Source: Knoellia sp. p5-6-4 (GTDB lineage: Bacteria; Actinomycetota; Actinomycetes; Actinomycetales; Dermatophilaceae). Taken from it: a DNA stretch of 64,000 bases. Shown here piece after piece: positions 52,672-62,220 of this stretch (positions are counted from its first letter, which is position 1; each line of letters begins with the position of its first letter). A model generated the notes under the pieces. That model saw only the letters and a list, made by a program, of their open reading frames with translations. It did no database searches and was not told the origin of the DNA. The stretch lies in NCBI RefSeq assembly GCF_029222705.1, contig NZ_JARGZF010000002.1, positions 868,001 to 932,000 of the forward strand, given 5' to 3'. Position numbers and translations under genes: made by a program.

Positions 52672-54560
52672 CAGCGCCTCCGGAGCGTGAGCCGCAGCAG
52701 GCCGTAGGCCGCGTCGGCCGAGGTCGAGGCGCTCGCGGCACGGCGCATCCGCTCGGTGATGTCGCGGTCGAGGTCGCCGACCAGCACGAAGCCGAGGTCG
52801 TGCGCGCGCGCCAGGACCCCGCGCACGTCGGCAGGGCCTAGGGCGCCCTCGGCCCCGGACGGTCCGATGGGCAGGGTGAGCAGGAGCAGGCCACCGGAGC
52901 GCAGTGCCCACGACGCCTGGCTCATGGCCTCGTCGACGTCGTCGGCGTCGCAACCGCCGGGGTGCAGTCTGGCGATGACGTCGAGCGAGGCGGTGTCGAC
53001 GTCGAGCACCTCGACGGAGGACCGCCCACCGGTCAGGTCGAGCTCGACGGGCGCGAAGCCGATGGCGCGGACCCACCTCGACAGGGGTGAGCGGCTGCCG
53101 GACTCGTCGACGATGACGGCGCTGCGCCGGCCGTCGTCGCGGACCCGGACGATCGCGGCCAGGGCGCCGAGCGCGGCCCAGGCGGCGATGCCGTCGCTGC
53201 AGCGGGGCAGGCCGGCCCGACGCGCGACGTCGCGTGCGTCGTCGGCGTCCTGGGCGTCGGCGAGCACGTCCGTGGCCCGGATCCACTCCGGGAGGTCGGA
53301 GGCCTGCAGCGACAGGGCGGGCCGCCGGGCGGCCAGGGCGCGCCGCGCGCGGTCGACCGCCCGGGCCGGCAGCGAGGCGAGCGGCGGCCGTGGCGCCTGG
53401 GGCGCCACCTCCTCCGCGACGTCCTCCGCCGCCCCCTCCGAGGAGGCGAGCGCCTCGAGGGTGCCGACGTATGTCGCCCACGGCCCGGAGAGGTCGGGGG
53501 CGTCGACCGCGGACCGCAACTGGGCGGCATACGAGGGATCGGCGAGGCGCTCGAGCGCCGCCACGAGCGAGTCCTCGTCGTCCGGGGGCACGAGCAGGCC
53601 GTCGACCCCGTCGCGCACCTGGTTCCCGAAGGTGCCCACGTCGGAGGCGAGCACGGGCAGGCCGTGGCTCAGGCCGAGCAGGACGTTCTGCGAGGCCGTG
53701 GCCGTGCGGTAGGTGAGCGCCAGCACGTCGTGGCTGGCGAGCAGGGGGGCCAGCCGGTCGGCCGGCACGTAGCCGCTGTGCACCTCGACGCGGTCGCGCA
53801 GGCGCGGGTCCTGGGCCAGCGCCTTGACGCGCTCACCGGCCTCGCCCCACATCTCGCCGGCCACCGTCAGGGTGGGGCCGGGCACCCGCGCCAGGGCGCG
53901 CATGAGCAGGTCGACGCCCTTGTACTCGCGGACGATGCCGAGCGCGAGCAGGCGCGTGGGCCCCTCGTAGGCGGGGCGTTCGGCGGGCGCGCCGCCGGGC
54001 AGGTGAGGAGGCAGCTCGGCGAGCGACACCCGTGCCGCGCCGAGGTCGTGCGCCAGGCGGGCCTGCTCGGCCGAGTGCACCAGCACGGCGTCGACCCGCT
54101 CGAAGAGCCGGCGCACCAGGGCCCGGTCGCCCGGGTGGGTCTCGTGCGGCAGGACGTTGTGGGCGATCACGACCGAACGGGGTGCGTCGGCGCTGCGGCT
54201 GCCGACCCCGGCCGCTCGCAGCATCGCGAGGTGGGCGGGCACGACCGCCGGGATGACGTGCACGACGACGACGGCGTCGAACCCGCGCAGCCGACGGCCG
54301 GTGCGCACCCAGGTGTCCGGCCGCGCCCAGCTCAGCGCGCGCACGGTGCGCGGGAACGGCGGCACGTCGGGCGCACCGCCCGGCACGGCCTGCTCACCCG
54401 GGTAGAGCCGGCTCGGGTAGAGGTGCGACCACGACACCAGCGTGACGTCGTGACCCGCCTCGGCCAGCTCGTGCGCCAGCGTCGTCGTGTGGGCGGCAAC
54501 GCCCCCCTTGTAGGGGTGGGCCGGCCCGACGACGGCGACCCGCAGGGCCGCCGCGCTCAC
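52671..54560 (-). CDS. GT4 glycosyltransferase fused to a degenerate methyltransferase-like domain
   Basis: The 629-residue protein has a GT-B GT4 domain (about 1-385: VVGPAHPYKGGVAAHTTTLA, GIVREYKGVDLLMRA, TASQNVLLGLSHGLPVLASD). After an acidic linker it has a methyltransferase-like domain (about 430-629: WAALGALAAIVRVRDDGR, VIVDESGSRSPLSRW, DVIARLHPGG). The second part aligns with the methyltransferase at 50761, but the SAM loop VMDAGSARYSP reads VIVDESGSRSP. The second domain may bind but not methylate. GTG 54560 overlaps the GT2 stop. Confidence 0.78.
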   Translation of the reverse strand: MSAAALRVAVVGPAHPYKGGVAAHTTTLAHELAEAGHDVTLVSWSHLYPSRLYPGEQAVPGGAPDVPPFPRTVRALSWARPDTWVRTGRRLRGFDAVVVVHVIPAVVPAHLAMLRAAGVGSRSADAPRSVVIAHNVLPHETHPGDRALVRRLFERVDAVLVHSAEQARLAHDLGAARVSLAELPPHLPGGAPAERPAYEGPTRLLALGIVREYKGVDLLMRALARVPGPTLTVAGEMWGEAGERVKALAQDPRLRDRVEVHSGYVPADRLAPLLASHDVLALTYRTATASQNVLLGLSHGLPVLASDVGTFGNQVRDGVDGLLVPPDDEDSLVAALERLADPSYAAQLRSAVDAPDLSGPWATYVGTLEALASSEGAAEDVAEEVAPQAPRPPLASLPARAVDRARRALAARRPALSLQASDLPEWIRATDVLADAQDADDARDVARRAGLPRCSDGIAAWAALGALAAIVRVRDDGRRSAVIVDESGSRSPLSRWVRAIGFAPVELDLTGGRSSVEVLDVDTASLDVIARLHPGGCDADDVDEAMSQASWALRSGGLLLLTLPIGPSGAEGALGPADVRGVLARAHDLGFVLVGDLDRDITERMRRAASASTSADAAYGLLRLTLRRR

Positions 54561-55651
54561 ACGCCCTCGCGGGATCTGACGACGAGGTCGGCCAGCAGGG
54601 CAAGGGTGCCGATCATGATGCCGCTGATCACCAGCAGGACGGTGCTCGCCGGGAAGTAGAACGGGTGCCGGACCATGTCGACGACGCCCTTGACGACGCC
54701 GATCACGAACAGCCACAGGGCCGGCGGCATGAGCACCTTGAGCGGGTCGAAGTACATCACCATGCGCAGGACCTGGAGGATGTAGCGGTAGGCGTCGCGC
54801 GCGAAGTGGAACTTCGACTCCCCCGCGCGCTTGGCGTAGGACGTCGGCACGTACTTGATGTCGTGCTGGTTCTGCAGGAACGCCAAGGTGATCGTCGTGA
54901 CGCAGGAGAACCCGGGCGGCAGCAGCCGCAGGTAGGGCAGCGACACCTCGCGGCGGAACGCCCGCAGGCCCGAGTTGAGGTCGGGGATCGTCTGGTTGCT
55001 CAGGCGCTCGGCGATCTTGCGGATCAGCCACTTCGCCGGCACCCGGGCCCACTTGTGGGTGCCCTCCTCGGTGGTCCGCGCGCCGACGACCTGGTCGTAG
55101 GACTCGTCGTCGCGCAGGATCCGCACCAGCTCGGGGATCCGCTCGTTCTCGTAGGTCATGTCGGCATCGGTCCACACGACGATCTCGCCATAGGCCTGCT
55201 GGGTGCCGATGCGTCGGGCCGTGCCGCTGCCACCGTTGCGCCGGAAGGGCATCACGCGGATGTTGGCGTAGCGCTGGGCCGCGTCGTTCAGCACCTCGAG
55301 GGTGTTGTCGGTCGACGCGTCGTCGATGCAGAGCAGCTCGTAGGTGAACTCGCTCGCGTTCATCGCCGCGGTGATGCGGTCGATCTCGCGCAGCACGTGC
55401 TCACCCTCGTTGAAGCAGGGCAGCACGATCGTGACGTAGGGCCGCGGCTGCGCCCCGTCCGTCTCCTGCGGTGCGGCCTGGGTGGCCGGCGGCATCTCGT
55501 GCGCGGGCGCCCGGAGCGCGTCCTCGTATGCCGGCTGGCCGGCCGGCGCTGCCGGGGCACCGAGGCCGGCGTCGACGGGAAGCGGCTCGGTGGGCGGGGA
55601 CGCTGCCGGAGCGGGCGCCGAGGGGGTGTCGGTGGCGGTGTGCTCGTTCAT
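54557..55651 (-). CDS. Polyprenyl-phosphate-type family 2 glycosyltransferase
   Basis: The 364-residue GT2 has a disordered Pro/Ala-rich N-terminus (about 1-70), YVTIVLPCFNEGEHVLREID, LLCIDDASTDNTLEVL and VVWTDADMTYENERIPELV. It also has LNSGLRAFRREV and two C-terminal helices (LFVIGVVKGVVDMV and a final one). This layout fits polyprenyl-phosphate glycosyltransferases such as DPM1/GtrB-type enzymes. ATG 55651 has TAGGCT ten bases upstream. It is first in the operon with the GT4 fusion and the flippase-like gene. Confidence 0.82.
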   Translation of the reverse strand: MNEHTATDTPSAPAPAASPPTEPLPVDAGLGAPAAPAGQPAYEDALRAPAHEMPPATQAAPQETDGAQPRPYVTIVLPCFNEGEHVLREIDRITAAMNASEFTYELLCIDDASTDNTLEVLNDAAQRYANIRVMPFRRNGGSGTARRIGTQQAYGEIVVWTDADMTYENERIPELVRILRDDESYDQVVGARTTEEGTHKWARVPAKWLIRKIAERLSNQTIPDLNSGLRAFRREVSLPYLRLLPPGFSCVTTITLAFLQNQHDIKYVPTSYAKRAGESKFHFARDAYRYILQVLRMVMYFDPLKVLMPPALWLFVIGVVKGVVDMVRHPFYFPASTVLLVISGIMIGTLALLADLVVRSREGV

Positions 55652-55727
55652 CGTGCTCAGGAGCCTACCCGGCACGCGGGGCGCCCTGATTAACGCCGAG
55701 CCGGGCCCGTGTGGAACGGTGGGACCC

Positions 55728-56516
55728 GTGGACACCAACGCGGTGCTTGACCTGATGAAAGACGTCGCGGCCGAGGTCATCACGCCGCGCTTCCGCTCCC
55801 TCGCCTCGGGCGAGGTCATGGAGAAGAACCCGGGCGACCTGGTCACCGTGGCGGACCAGGAGTCCGAGGTGCTGCTGACGCGGGCCCTCAACGCGGCCTA
55901 CCCCGACGCCTTCGTCCTGGGCGAGGAGGTGTCCTCCGTCGACCCGACCGTCCTCGAGCGCTACCTCGCCGCCGACCACGCCTTCACCGTCGACCCGGTG
56001 GACGGCACCAAGAACTTCGTGCACGGCTCGCTCGACCACGCCGTGATGGTCTCGGAGACCCGCGCCGGCGAGACGGTGCGGGCGTGGATCTGGCAGCCCG
56101 AGCACGAGGTGGCCTGGGTCGCCGAGAGGGGCGCCGGCGTCTGGCGCAACGGCGAGCGCGTCGTCCGCAAGCCGGTGGCCGACGCCGACGAGCCCCGCGG
56201 ATGCACGTCGATGTGGCCCCTGCGCGGCCACTCCTTCGGGCCCATGCCCCCGCTCGTCGGGTCGTGGGTCTGCTGCGGGGTCGACTACCCCAAGCTCATC
56301 GAGGGCGCCGTCGACTACGTGCTCTACGGCCGCAACAGCCCCTGGGACCACTCCCCCGGCTCGCTGATGGTGCACGAGGCCGGCGGCTGGGTCGGGCACC
56401 CGGACGGCACGGTCTACGGCCCGCGCAGCCGGGTCTCCGGCATCATCGTCGCCGCCGACAGGGCGACGTTCGCCCACGTGCGCCGGCACGCGGGCGAGGC
56501 CATCGCCCGCCGCTGA
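55728..56516 (+). CDS. Inositol monophosphatase-family phosphatase
   Basis: The 262-residue enzyme has the metal ligands GEEVSS (about 65-70), DPVDGTKNFVHG (89-100) and the late Asp in WDHSPGSLMVHEAGGWV. The family removes phosphate from inositol phosphate, histidinol phosphate or related molecules; which one is not visible. GTG 55728 is chosen as the first good start; the longer frame runs over the divergent GT2 gene. It forms a single-gene unit. Confidence 0.85.
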   Translation: MDTNAVLDLMKDVAAEVITPRFRSLASGEVMEKNPGDLVTVADQESEVLLTRALNAAYPDAFVLGEEVSSVDPTVLERYLAADHAFTVDPVDGTKNFVHGSLDHAVMVSETRAGETVRAWIWQPEHEVAWVAERGAGVWRNGERVVRKPVADADEPRGCTSMWPLRGHSFGPMPPLVGSWVCCGVDYPKLIEGAVDYVLYGRNSPWDHSPGSLMVHEAGGWVGHPDGTVYGPRSRVSGIIVAADRATFAHVRRHAGEAIARR

Positions 56517-56548
56517 GCCGCGGGGCCGCCGGCCGCTGAGCCGCAAGG

Positions 56549-58660
56549 TCAGCGGGCCGGGCCGAGCCACACCTGCAGCGGCAGGGTGACGAGGTGGTCG
56601 GGCCGGCGCTCGAGCAGCCGGGGGTCCTCCAGCACCGTCGTGTCGAGCACCTGCTCGACCTCCCCCGACGAGAGGGATCGGACGGCTTCGTCGGAGTCGG
56701 CGCCGAGCAGCACCAGGCGCATCCCCCGGTCCTCGACGGCCCGACTCACCCGGGTGACGGCGTCGGCGAGCGCCTCCGGGTCCTTGCGCAGCGTGCCGGT
56801 GGTCGACAGGGCCGACACCCCGCACTGGCCGCGCAGCACCTGGGGCCACTCGTTCGCGGCACGCGAGTCGACCATGAGGGCCACGTCCCCGGGGCGGAAC
56901 GAGCGGCACACCTGCTCGACTGCGGCCAGCTCCCCCTTCTCGACGCGCTCCGTGGCGTGCGGCCAGGTGGCGAGCGCTGTGGGCACGAGCAGGGCGAGCA
57001 CCGCCAGGGCGCTCGTCGCGACCAGCACCGGGGCCGGCATGCGCCGCGCCGACCAGCGGGTGCACACCGCCGCTGCGGCCACGACCAGGAGGATCACCGT
57101 CGGCAGGGCGATGACGAGCCGGCGGTCGGCCCACGGGTGGTCGGGGGTGATGCCCGGGCGGTACCACGTCAGCACCGAGGAGCCGAGACCCACGAGGAGC
57201 GGCCCCACCCACGGCTGGAGGTCGCGTCCGGCCGTCCACGCGCGCAGCGCCCGGCGGACCAGTGCCACCGCGGCAACCAGGGCGATCACCAGCGCGACGG
57301 GCCCGACCCACCACGACATCCAGACCAGCGACTGCTCGGCGTAGGTGCGTCCGCCGTCGACGGGCAAACCCTGGCGGAGCTGCAGCCCCGCGACCACCCG
57401 CGAGCCGGGGTCGGCGGCGGACTGGCGCACGGTCTGCCACAGCGGCCGGCTGGCCAGGACGAGCGCCACGAGCACGACGGCCGCGGCACCCGCCCGGGGC
57501 AGCCAGAGCGCGGCGGCCGCGGGGAGCCGGCGGTGCCGCCCCGCCCGGAGCAGGGCGGCACAGACGACCACCACGGCGACACCGAGGGCGACCAGGGGCA
57601 GCAGCGAGCCTGCGATGCTCCTGAGGTACTCGCTCGAGGTCAGCCAGGTCAGCCCGAAGGCAGCCGCCGCAGAGCCACCGGCTGCCAGCAGGAGCGGCCG
57701 GGCGTGGGGCTGGCGCTGCGCCGCGGCGAGCGCGGCCACCGGCACGAGGAGCACGACCTCCCTCAGGCTGTCGACCCTGACGAGCACCCCGGCCCCGACC
57801 AGTCCCCCGGCCACGGCTGCCGCCCCGCGGGCGACCGCCACCTCCCGCGCGCGCGCCGCCCGGGACGCCTGCACGAGCGCCGCCATCGCCGCCATGAGGA
57901 CCACCACCGCCAGCGGCTCGCTGTAGGTCGACCGGTTCACGTGCAGGAGCGGGAAGCACAGCGCCAGCCCGAGCGCCGCCAGGGGCGACCAGCGCGGCCC
58001 GACGGTCAGGGCCGCGAGCAGGCCGAAGGCGAGGACGCCGAGCCCCCCGAGCACGGCGGGGGCCCAGAAGGCTGCGCCCGCGCCGCCCAGCCACCACGCG
58101 AGCGAGTACCACGCGGACGGCCCGACGGGGAACTGTGGCTGGATGGCGGGGTCGTCGGGTGTGCCGACCTGGTAGAAGGCCGGGCTGTCGAGCGTGATGC
58201 CGTCGATGCGCAGCACGTCCGGTCCGCCGACCGACTCGGGCGAGAGCTCGATCGGCCGCTCGTGCCCGCGCGCCAGCTCGAGCGAGGACTGCAGGTAGCT
58301 GCCGGAGTCACGGCGGGGCAGGACCTGCTCGGAGTGGGTGAGCCCGGCCCACAGGGTGGCGCCCAGCGCCACGACCGCCAGGGCGAGCGCCACCCAGACC
58401 GGCATGGGGCGCGATGGGACGAGTGCGGCGACCCGGACGGCGACGGCGGCGAGCACGAGCAGGACGACCGCCGCGACGAGCGGCTGCCACAGGCCGGCCA
58501 GGGCGAGCAGCCCGCAGGCGGCGGCGCCGAGGAGCACCCAGACGGCTGTGGTGACGACCACCCGCCCGACCAGCCAACCGGCGAACGCCTCTCCCCGCAG
58601 GAGCGGCAGGTCGGTGGGCTCGGTGGCCATCGGGTAGCTGCGGGGCGCGCGGCTGCTCAC
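56549..58660 (-). CDS. Large polytopic membrane protein, GT-C/ArnT-like
   Basis: The 703-residue protein has about twelve helices and an early outer loop with LPRRDSGSYLQSSLELARG, an Asp-bearing segment like the catalytic first loop of GT-C transferases. It ends in a soluble domain (about 610 to end) with VALMVDSRAANEWPQ. The sugar is unknown. GTG 58660 has TAGCGT eight bases upstream; ATG 58630 is the alternative. The pair with the TIGR03089 gene is divergent. Confidence 0.65.
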   Translation of the reverse strand: MSSRAPRSYPMATEPTDLPLLRGEAFAGWLVGRVVVTTAVWVLLGAAACGLLALAGLWQPLVAAVVLLVLAAVAVRVAALVPSRPMPVWVALALAVVALGATLWAGLTHSEQVLPRRDSGSYLQSSLELARGHERPIELSPESVGGPDVLRIDGITLDSPAFYQVGTPDDPAIQPQFPVGPSAWYSLAWWLGGAGAAFWAPAVLGGLGVLAFGLLAALTVGPRWSPLAALGLALCFPLLHVNRSTYSEPLAVVVLMAAMAALVQASRAARAREVAVARGAAAVAGGLVGAGVLVRVDSLREVVLLVPVAALAAAQRQPHARPLLLAAGGSAAAAFGLTWLTSSEYLRSIAGSLLPLVALGVAVVVVCAALLRAGRHRRLPAAAALWLPRAGAAAVVLVALVLASRPLWQTVRQSAADPGSRVVAGLQLRQGLPVDGGRTYAEQSLVWMSWWVGPVALVIALVAAVALVRRALRAWTAGRDLQPWVGPLLVGLGSSVLTWYRPGITPDHPWADRRLVIALPTVILLVVAAAAVCTRWSARRMPAPVLVATSALAVLALLVPTALATWPHATERVEKGELAAVEQVCRSFRPGDVALMVDSRAANEWPQVLRGQCGVSALSTTGTLRKDPEALADAVTRVSRAVEDRGMRLVLLGADSDEAVRSLSSGEVEQVLDTTVLEDPRLLERRPDHLVTLPLQVWLGPAR

Positions 58661-58681
58661 GGGCGGCCACGCTATCGCTCC

Positions 58682-58687
58682 TAGGCT
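58682..58687 (+). promoter_or_regulatory. -10 box of the TIGR03089 gene, leaderless type
   Basis: TAGGCT seven bases before ATG 58695. The opposite strand has TAGCGT (58669-58674) eight bases before GTG 58660, so both members of the divergent pair look leaderless. Confidence 0.55.
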
Positions 58688-58694
58688 GGGGGCC

Positions 58695-59408
58695 ATGCGC
58701 GCCCCACGCACCCCTGCCGAAGTCCTCGCCGAGATGCTCCGCTCCGACCCCGCCAAGCCGCGGGTCACGTGGTACGACGACACCCCGGGCCCGACGGCGG
58801 GTGAGCGGATCGAGCTGAGTGCCAAGGTGCTGGCGAACTGGGTGAGCAAGGCCGCGAACGCCCTGCAGGACGAGTTCGACGTCGCCCCCGGGTCGACCGT
58901 GCGGCTGGCCCTGCCGCCGCACTGGCGGGCGCTCTACTGGGCGCTGGCCGTGTGGTCGGTGGGCGGGTGCGTCAGCCTCGAGGACGGGGACGCCGACCTC
59001 ACCGTCACCGACGACCCCGAGGTGGCCGGCGACGCCACCGCAGCCGTGCTCGTGACGCTCCCCGCGCTGGCCCGCTCGGCTCCGGGTGGTGCGCCCGCCG
59101 GTGTCGTCGACGAGGCGCGCGAGCTTCCCTCCTTCGGCGACCAGTTCGTCGCCTGGGAGGAGCCCTCCGCGGACGACGCCGCGCTGCGCACGTCCGCCGG
59201 CACCACGGCATACGGCGCCATCGTGCCCGGTCGGGACTGGCCGGTGGGCACCCGTCTGCACACCCGCTCCACCGACCTCGAGCCGGTGCTGCGCGACGCG
59301 CTCGCCGTGTGGGCGGTCGACGGCTCCCTCGTGCTCTCGCGCGGGCCGGCCGCGGCCGAGCGCGACCAGGCGCGCCTCGAGGCCGAGGGCGTCACCCGCG
59401 AGGGCTGA
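58695..59408 (+). CDS. TIGR03089 family protein (AMP-ligase-like fragment)
   Basis: The 237-residue protein has ELSAKVLANWVSKAANALQ and VRLALPPHWRALYWALAVWS, then SLEDGDADLTVTDDPE. This is the TIGR03089 family, a short actinobacterial relative of the N-terminal half of acyl-CoA synthetases without the ATP-binding P-loop. Function is unknown. ATG 58695 follows TAGGCT by seven bases, so it is probably leaderless. Confidence 0.88.
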   Translation: MRAPRTPAEVLAEMLRSDPAKPRVTWYDDTPGPTAGERIELSAKVLANWVSKAANALQDEFDVAPGSTVRLALPPHWRALYWALAVWSVGGCVSLEDGDADLTVTDDPEVAGDATAAVLVTLPALARSAPGGAPAGVVDEARELPSFGDQFVAWEEPSADDAALRTSAGTTAYGAIVPGRDWPVGTRLHTRSTDLEPVLRDALAVWAVDGSLVLSRGPAAAERDQARLEAEGVTREG

Positions 59409-59414
59409 GGCCGG

Positions 59415-61067
59415 TCAGCGGCGGCGCAGCTCCGCCTCGAGGGCCTGCCAGGTCAGCGACGCGACCACGCCGGTGCGGGCGATCTTGGCGCGGCCCTGGA
59501 GCGCCTTGACGGCGGCCTCGGTCTGCGGGCCGAACATGCCGTCGGCGCCCACCCGCAGCGCCTTCTGCAGCACCACCACGGCGGCGCCCGAGGACCCCTT
59601 CTTGAGGACAGTGCCCCGGTACGCCAGCAGCGGGTAGTCGCGGGCCTCGAGGGCCTTCCACACCTTCGCGTCGGTCACGCCGGTGGCCTTGAGCTTGTGC
59701 GCCTTCTGGAACGCGGCGACGGCCGTGGCGGTGCGGGGGCCGTAGTGGCCGTCGACGGCCAGTCCCCCGAGGGCGCGCTGGAGCACCCGCACGGCGGTGC
59801 CCGTGGAGCCCGGCCGCAGCACCACCTTCGAGACGGCCGTGTATGCCGTGGTGGACGACGGCTTCACGGCCACCTTGGGCGGGGTGCTCTGCACGGGCGG
59901 CCGGGCCGTGCTGCGCGAGGGCGTCGAGGCGGTGCCGGGGCCCTGCCCCATCAGGGCCTTCCACGTCGACGCCGACACGATGCCGTTCACCGTGAGCTTC
60001 GCGCGGCTCTGGTAGACCCGGACGGCGCCGTCTGTCTGGGGGCCGAAGTGGCCGTCGGCGGTGATCTTGAGGGCCTTCTGGAGGGCGACGACCGCGGCGC
60101 CCGTGGACCCCTTCCGCAGGGTCGTGCCCGCGTAGGGGGCGAGCGGCGAGGTGGCCGGCTTGGCCGTCGTCGACGGGGTGGACGGCGTGGCGGTGCCCGG
60201 CTGCACCGAGCCGCGCGCCGGCACCTTGCCGAGGGCGACCATCCTGGCCCAGGTGGCCGCGTCGAGCCGGCCGGTGACCGGCACCTTGTTCGCCGCCTGC
60301 CACTTCTTCAGCGCCGCCAGCGTGACGGGGCCGAAGTGGCCGTCCGCCGGCACGCCGATCACCTTCTGGGCGAGCGCCACGTCGGGGCCGGTGCTGCCCT
60401 GCACCAGGATGGCGTAGACACCGGTGGGCGCCGTGGGAGGGGCGCTCGGGCTCGGCTTCGCCGGCGCGGGGCCGGGGTCGATGGTGGTGACCGCCTTGCC
60501 GGTCCACCAGGAGGTGCGCTTCATCGCGCCGTCCCACGTGAACGAGAAGTGGATGTGGTCGGTGTGGGGCGAGGAGCCGGAGTAGGCCGCCCAGCCGCGC
60601 GCGGGGTCGTAGGCACGCCACATCCGCTTGTTCCAGATGATGTACATGATCCCGAAGCGCCGGGCCATCGCGCCCTGCCTGCCCTGGGCGTCGGGCGCGG
60701 TCAGCCACGCCACCACCGAGTCGGCGATGGCCTTCTGGTCCTTGTTGCCGGCGTTGAGCATCCAGTCCCACGCGCGGCCGTCGGAGTGCTCGGTGACCCC
60801 GCTGTTGCAGCTCCGCTCGATGTACCACGGCGCCGCCGAGCCGACCTTGTAGTGCGCCACCATCAGCCCGGCGAAGGCGACCACGCCCGGCTTGGCGTGG
60901 GGGTCGCAAACCTTCTGGCCGTTGTAGGGCGGGGCGATGTCGAGCGCGGCCGGGAGCGACTTCGTCGGCGGCTTGGGCACGGAGGCCGCCTGCGCGCCCC
61001 CCGCCACGAGGGGCACACCGAGGACGGGGATGGACAGGGCACCGAACGCGCGGGCGGCGAAGGACAC
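59415..61067 (-). CDS. Secreted LAS/M15-like metallopeptidase with four peptidoglycan-binding domains
   Basis: The 550-residue protein has a signal peptide (cleavage likely after AQA near 27), then a LAS-type domain with the zinc ligands H94 and D101 (HSDGRAWD) and HTDHIHFSF near 168-175. Four PG_binding_1 units follow, each with the core GSTGxxV and DGHFGPxT. The units are separated by Pro/Thr-rich linkers. Expected activity is cutting peptide bonds of peptidoglycan. GTG 61067 is preceded by AAGGAG five bases upstream; the longer ORF from 61181 has no better start. Confidence 0.82.
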   Translation of the reverse strand: MSFAARAFGALSIPVLGVPLVAGGAQAASVPKPPTKSLPAALDIAPPYNGQKVCDPHAKPGVVAFAGLMVAHYKVGSAAPWYIERSCNSGVTEHSDGRAWDWMLNAGNKDQKAIADSVVAWLTAPDAQGRQGAMARRFGIMYIIWNKRMWRAYDPARGWAAYSGSSPHTDHIHFSFTWDGAMKRTSWWTGKAVTTIDPGPAPAKPSPSAPPTAPTGVYAILVQGSTGPDVALAQKVIGVPADGHFGPVTLAALKKWQAANKVPVTGRLDAATWARMVALGKVPARGSVQPGTATPSTPSTTAKPATSPLAPYAGTTLRKGSTGAAVVALQKALKITADGHFGPQTDGAVRVYQSRAKLTVNGIVSASTWKALMGQGPGTASTPSRSTARPPVQSTPPKVAVKPSSTTAYTAVSKVVLRPGSTGTAVRVLQRALGGLAVDGHYGPRTATAVAAFQKAHKLKATGVTDAKVWKALEARDYPLLAYRGTVLKKGSSGAAVVVLQKALRVGADGMFGPQTEAAVKALQGRAKIARTGVVASLTWQALEAELRRR

Positions 61068-61418
61068 GGGCACTCCTTGTGACGTCGCCACCTTGGGTAG
61101 GAGGCGGATCGGTACGCAAAAGGCACAACACCCAGAGTCCCCAGACGTCCCTGCAGTCCCCGAGCCAGACATTTGTCCCACTGGTTCAATCAGGCCACAA
61201 CCGCTTCCGTCGAACTACAGACGTGGAATTTCGCTCCCCATCGGCCGAACGGCTGATGCCGCCCAGGGCGCGTCCGCGCCGGGGATGCCGTTCGGCCCTG
61301 TCCCGTCGCACTCCGCTTCGTCGTCGGCTCACCGCGTGTGTGGTGAGCATGCTCGCTGCGGCCTTTGGTGGTGCGGGGGCACGCATGGACCGGCTAGGCG
61401 CGGCGCTAGAGTCCGGCC
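61068..61418. other. Intergenic region between the peptidase and scoA
   Basis: These 351 bp hold the ribosome-binding site of the peptidase gene and the TAGAGT box of scoA. I see no RNA gene, no reliable ORF and no known riboswitch consensus. On the peptidase strand there is a long leader, which may hide an unrecognised control element. Confidence 0.5.
61407..61412 (+). promoter_or_regulatory. -10 box of scoA, leaderless type
   Basis: TAGAGT lies six bases before ATG 61419. Confidence 0.6.
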
Positions 61419-62219
61419 ATGGACAAAGTCGTCTCCTCAGCATCCGGGGCCATCGACGGGATCGTCGACGGCTCCTCCCTCGCGGTCGGTGGGTTCGGCC
61501 TGTGCGGTGTGCCCAGCGTGCTCATCGCCGCACTGCACGACGCGGGGGTGACCGACCTCGAGGCCATCTCCAACAACTGCGGCGTCGACGACTGGGGACT
61601 CGGCATCCTGCTGCGCGACAAGCGCATCCGGCGCATGGTGTCGTCGTACGTCGGTGAGAACAAGGAGTTCGCCCGCCAGTACCTCCAGGGCGAGCTCGAG
61701 GTCGAGCTGACGCCGCAGGGCACGCTCGCCGAGCGGCTGCGCGCCGGCGGCGCGGGCATCCCCGGCTTCTACACGATCACCGGTGCCGGCACGCAGATCG
61801 CCGAGGGCGGCCTGCCCTGGCGCTACAACACCGACGGCTCCGTCGCGGTGGCCTCGCCGCCCAAGGAGACCAAGGTCTTCGAGGTCGACGGCGAGGAGAA
61901 GGAGTTCGTCCTCGAGCGCGCCATCGTGGCCGACTTCGGCCTGGTGCGGGCGTGGAAGGGCGACCGGCACGGCAACCTCGTCTTCAACAAGTCGGCCCGC
62001 AACTTCAACCCGCTGTGCGCCATGGCCGGACGGGTCACCATCGCCGAGGTCGAGGAGCTCTACGAGCCCGGCGAGCTCGACCCCGACGAGATCCACCTGC
62101 CCGGCATCTACGTGCAGCGGGTGCTGCCGCTGACGCCGGAGCAGGCCGCCGAGAAGCGCATCGAGCGCCGCACCACCCGACCCCGCCCCGCAGCGGCCGA
62201 CCAGAACCAGGAGGCCTGA
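61419..62219 (+). CDS. scoA: 3-oxoacid CoA-transferase subunit A
   Basis: The 266-residue subunit has the [16 protein letters not shown] nucleotide-binding loop, [16 protein letters not shown] and [19 protein letters not shown]. It transfers CoA from succinyl-CoA to acetoacetate or another 3-oxoacid with the B subunit. Its stop is one base before the scoB start, so the two are made together. The end is a little longer and more basic than usual. Confidence 0.92.
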   Translation: MDKVVSSASGAIDGIVDGSSLAVGGFGLCGVPSVLIAALHDAGVTDLEAISNNCGVDDWGLGILLRDKRIRRMVSSYVGENKEFARQYLQGELEVELTPQGTLAERLRAGGAGIPGFYTITGAGTQIAEGGLPWRYNTDGSVAVASPPKETKVFEVDGEEKEFVLERAIVADFGLVRAWKGDRHGNLVFNKSARNFNPLCAMAGRVTIAEVEELYEPGELDPDEIHLPGIYVQRVLPLTPEQAAEKRIERRTTRPRPAAADQNQEA

Positions 62220-62220
62220 G

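Noticed and set aside
56594-58684. 696-residue plus-strand frame opposite the large membrane protein
   Set aside because: Arg, Gly, His and Gln rich mirror of a membrane gene; no family signal.
61082-61300. ydaO-type (c-di-AMP) riboswitch before the secreted peptidase
   Set aside because: Considered because such riboswitches precede cell-wall hydrolases in actinobacteria, but the consensus stretches are not seen.
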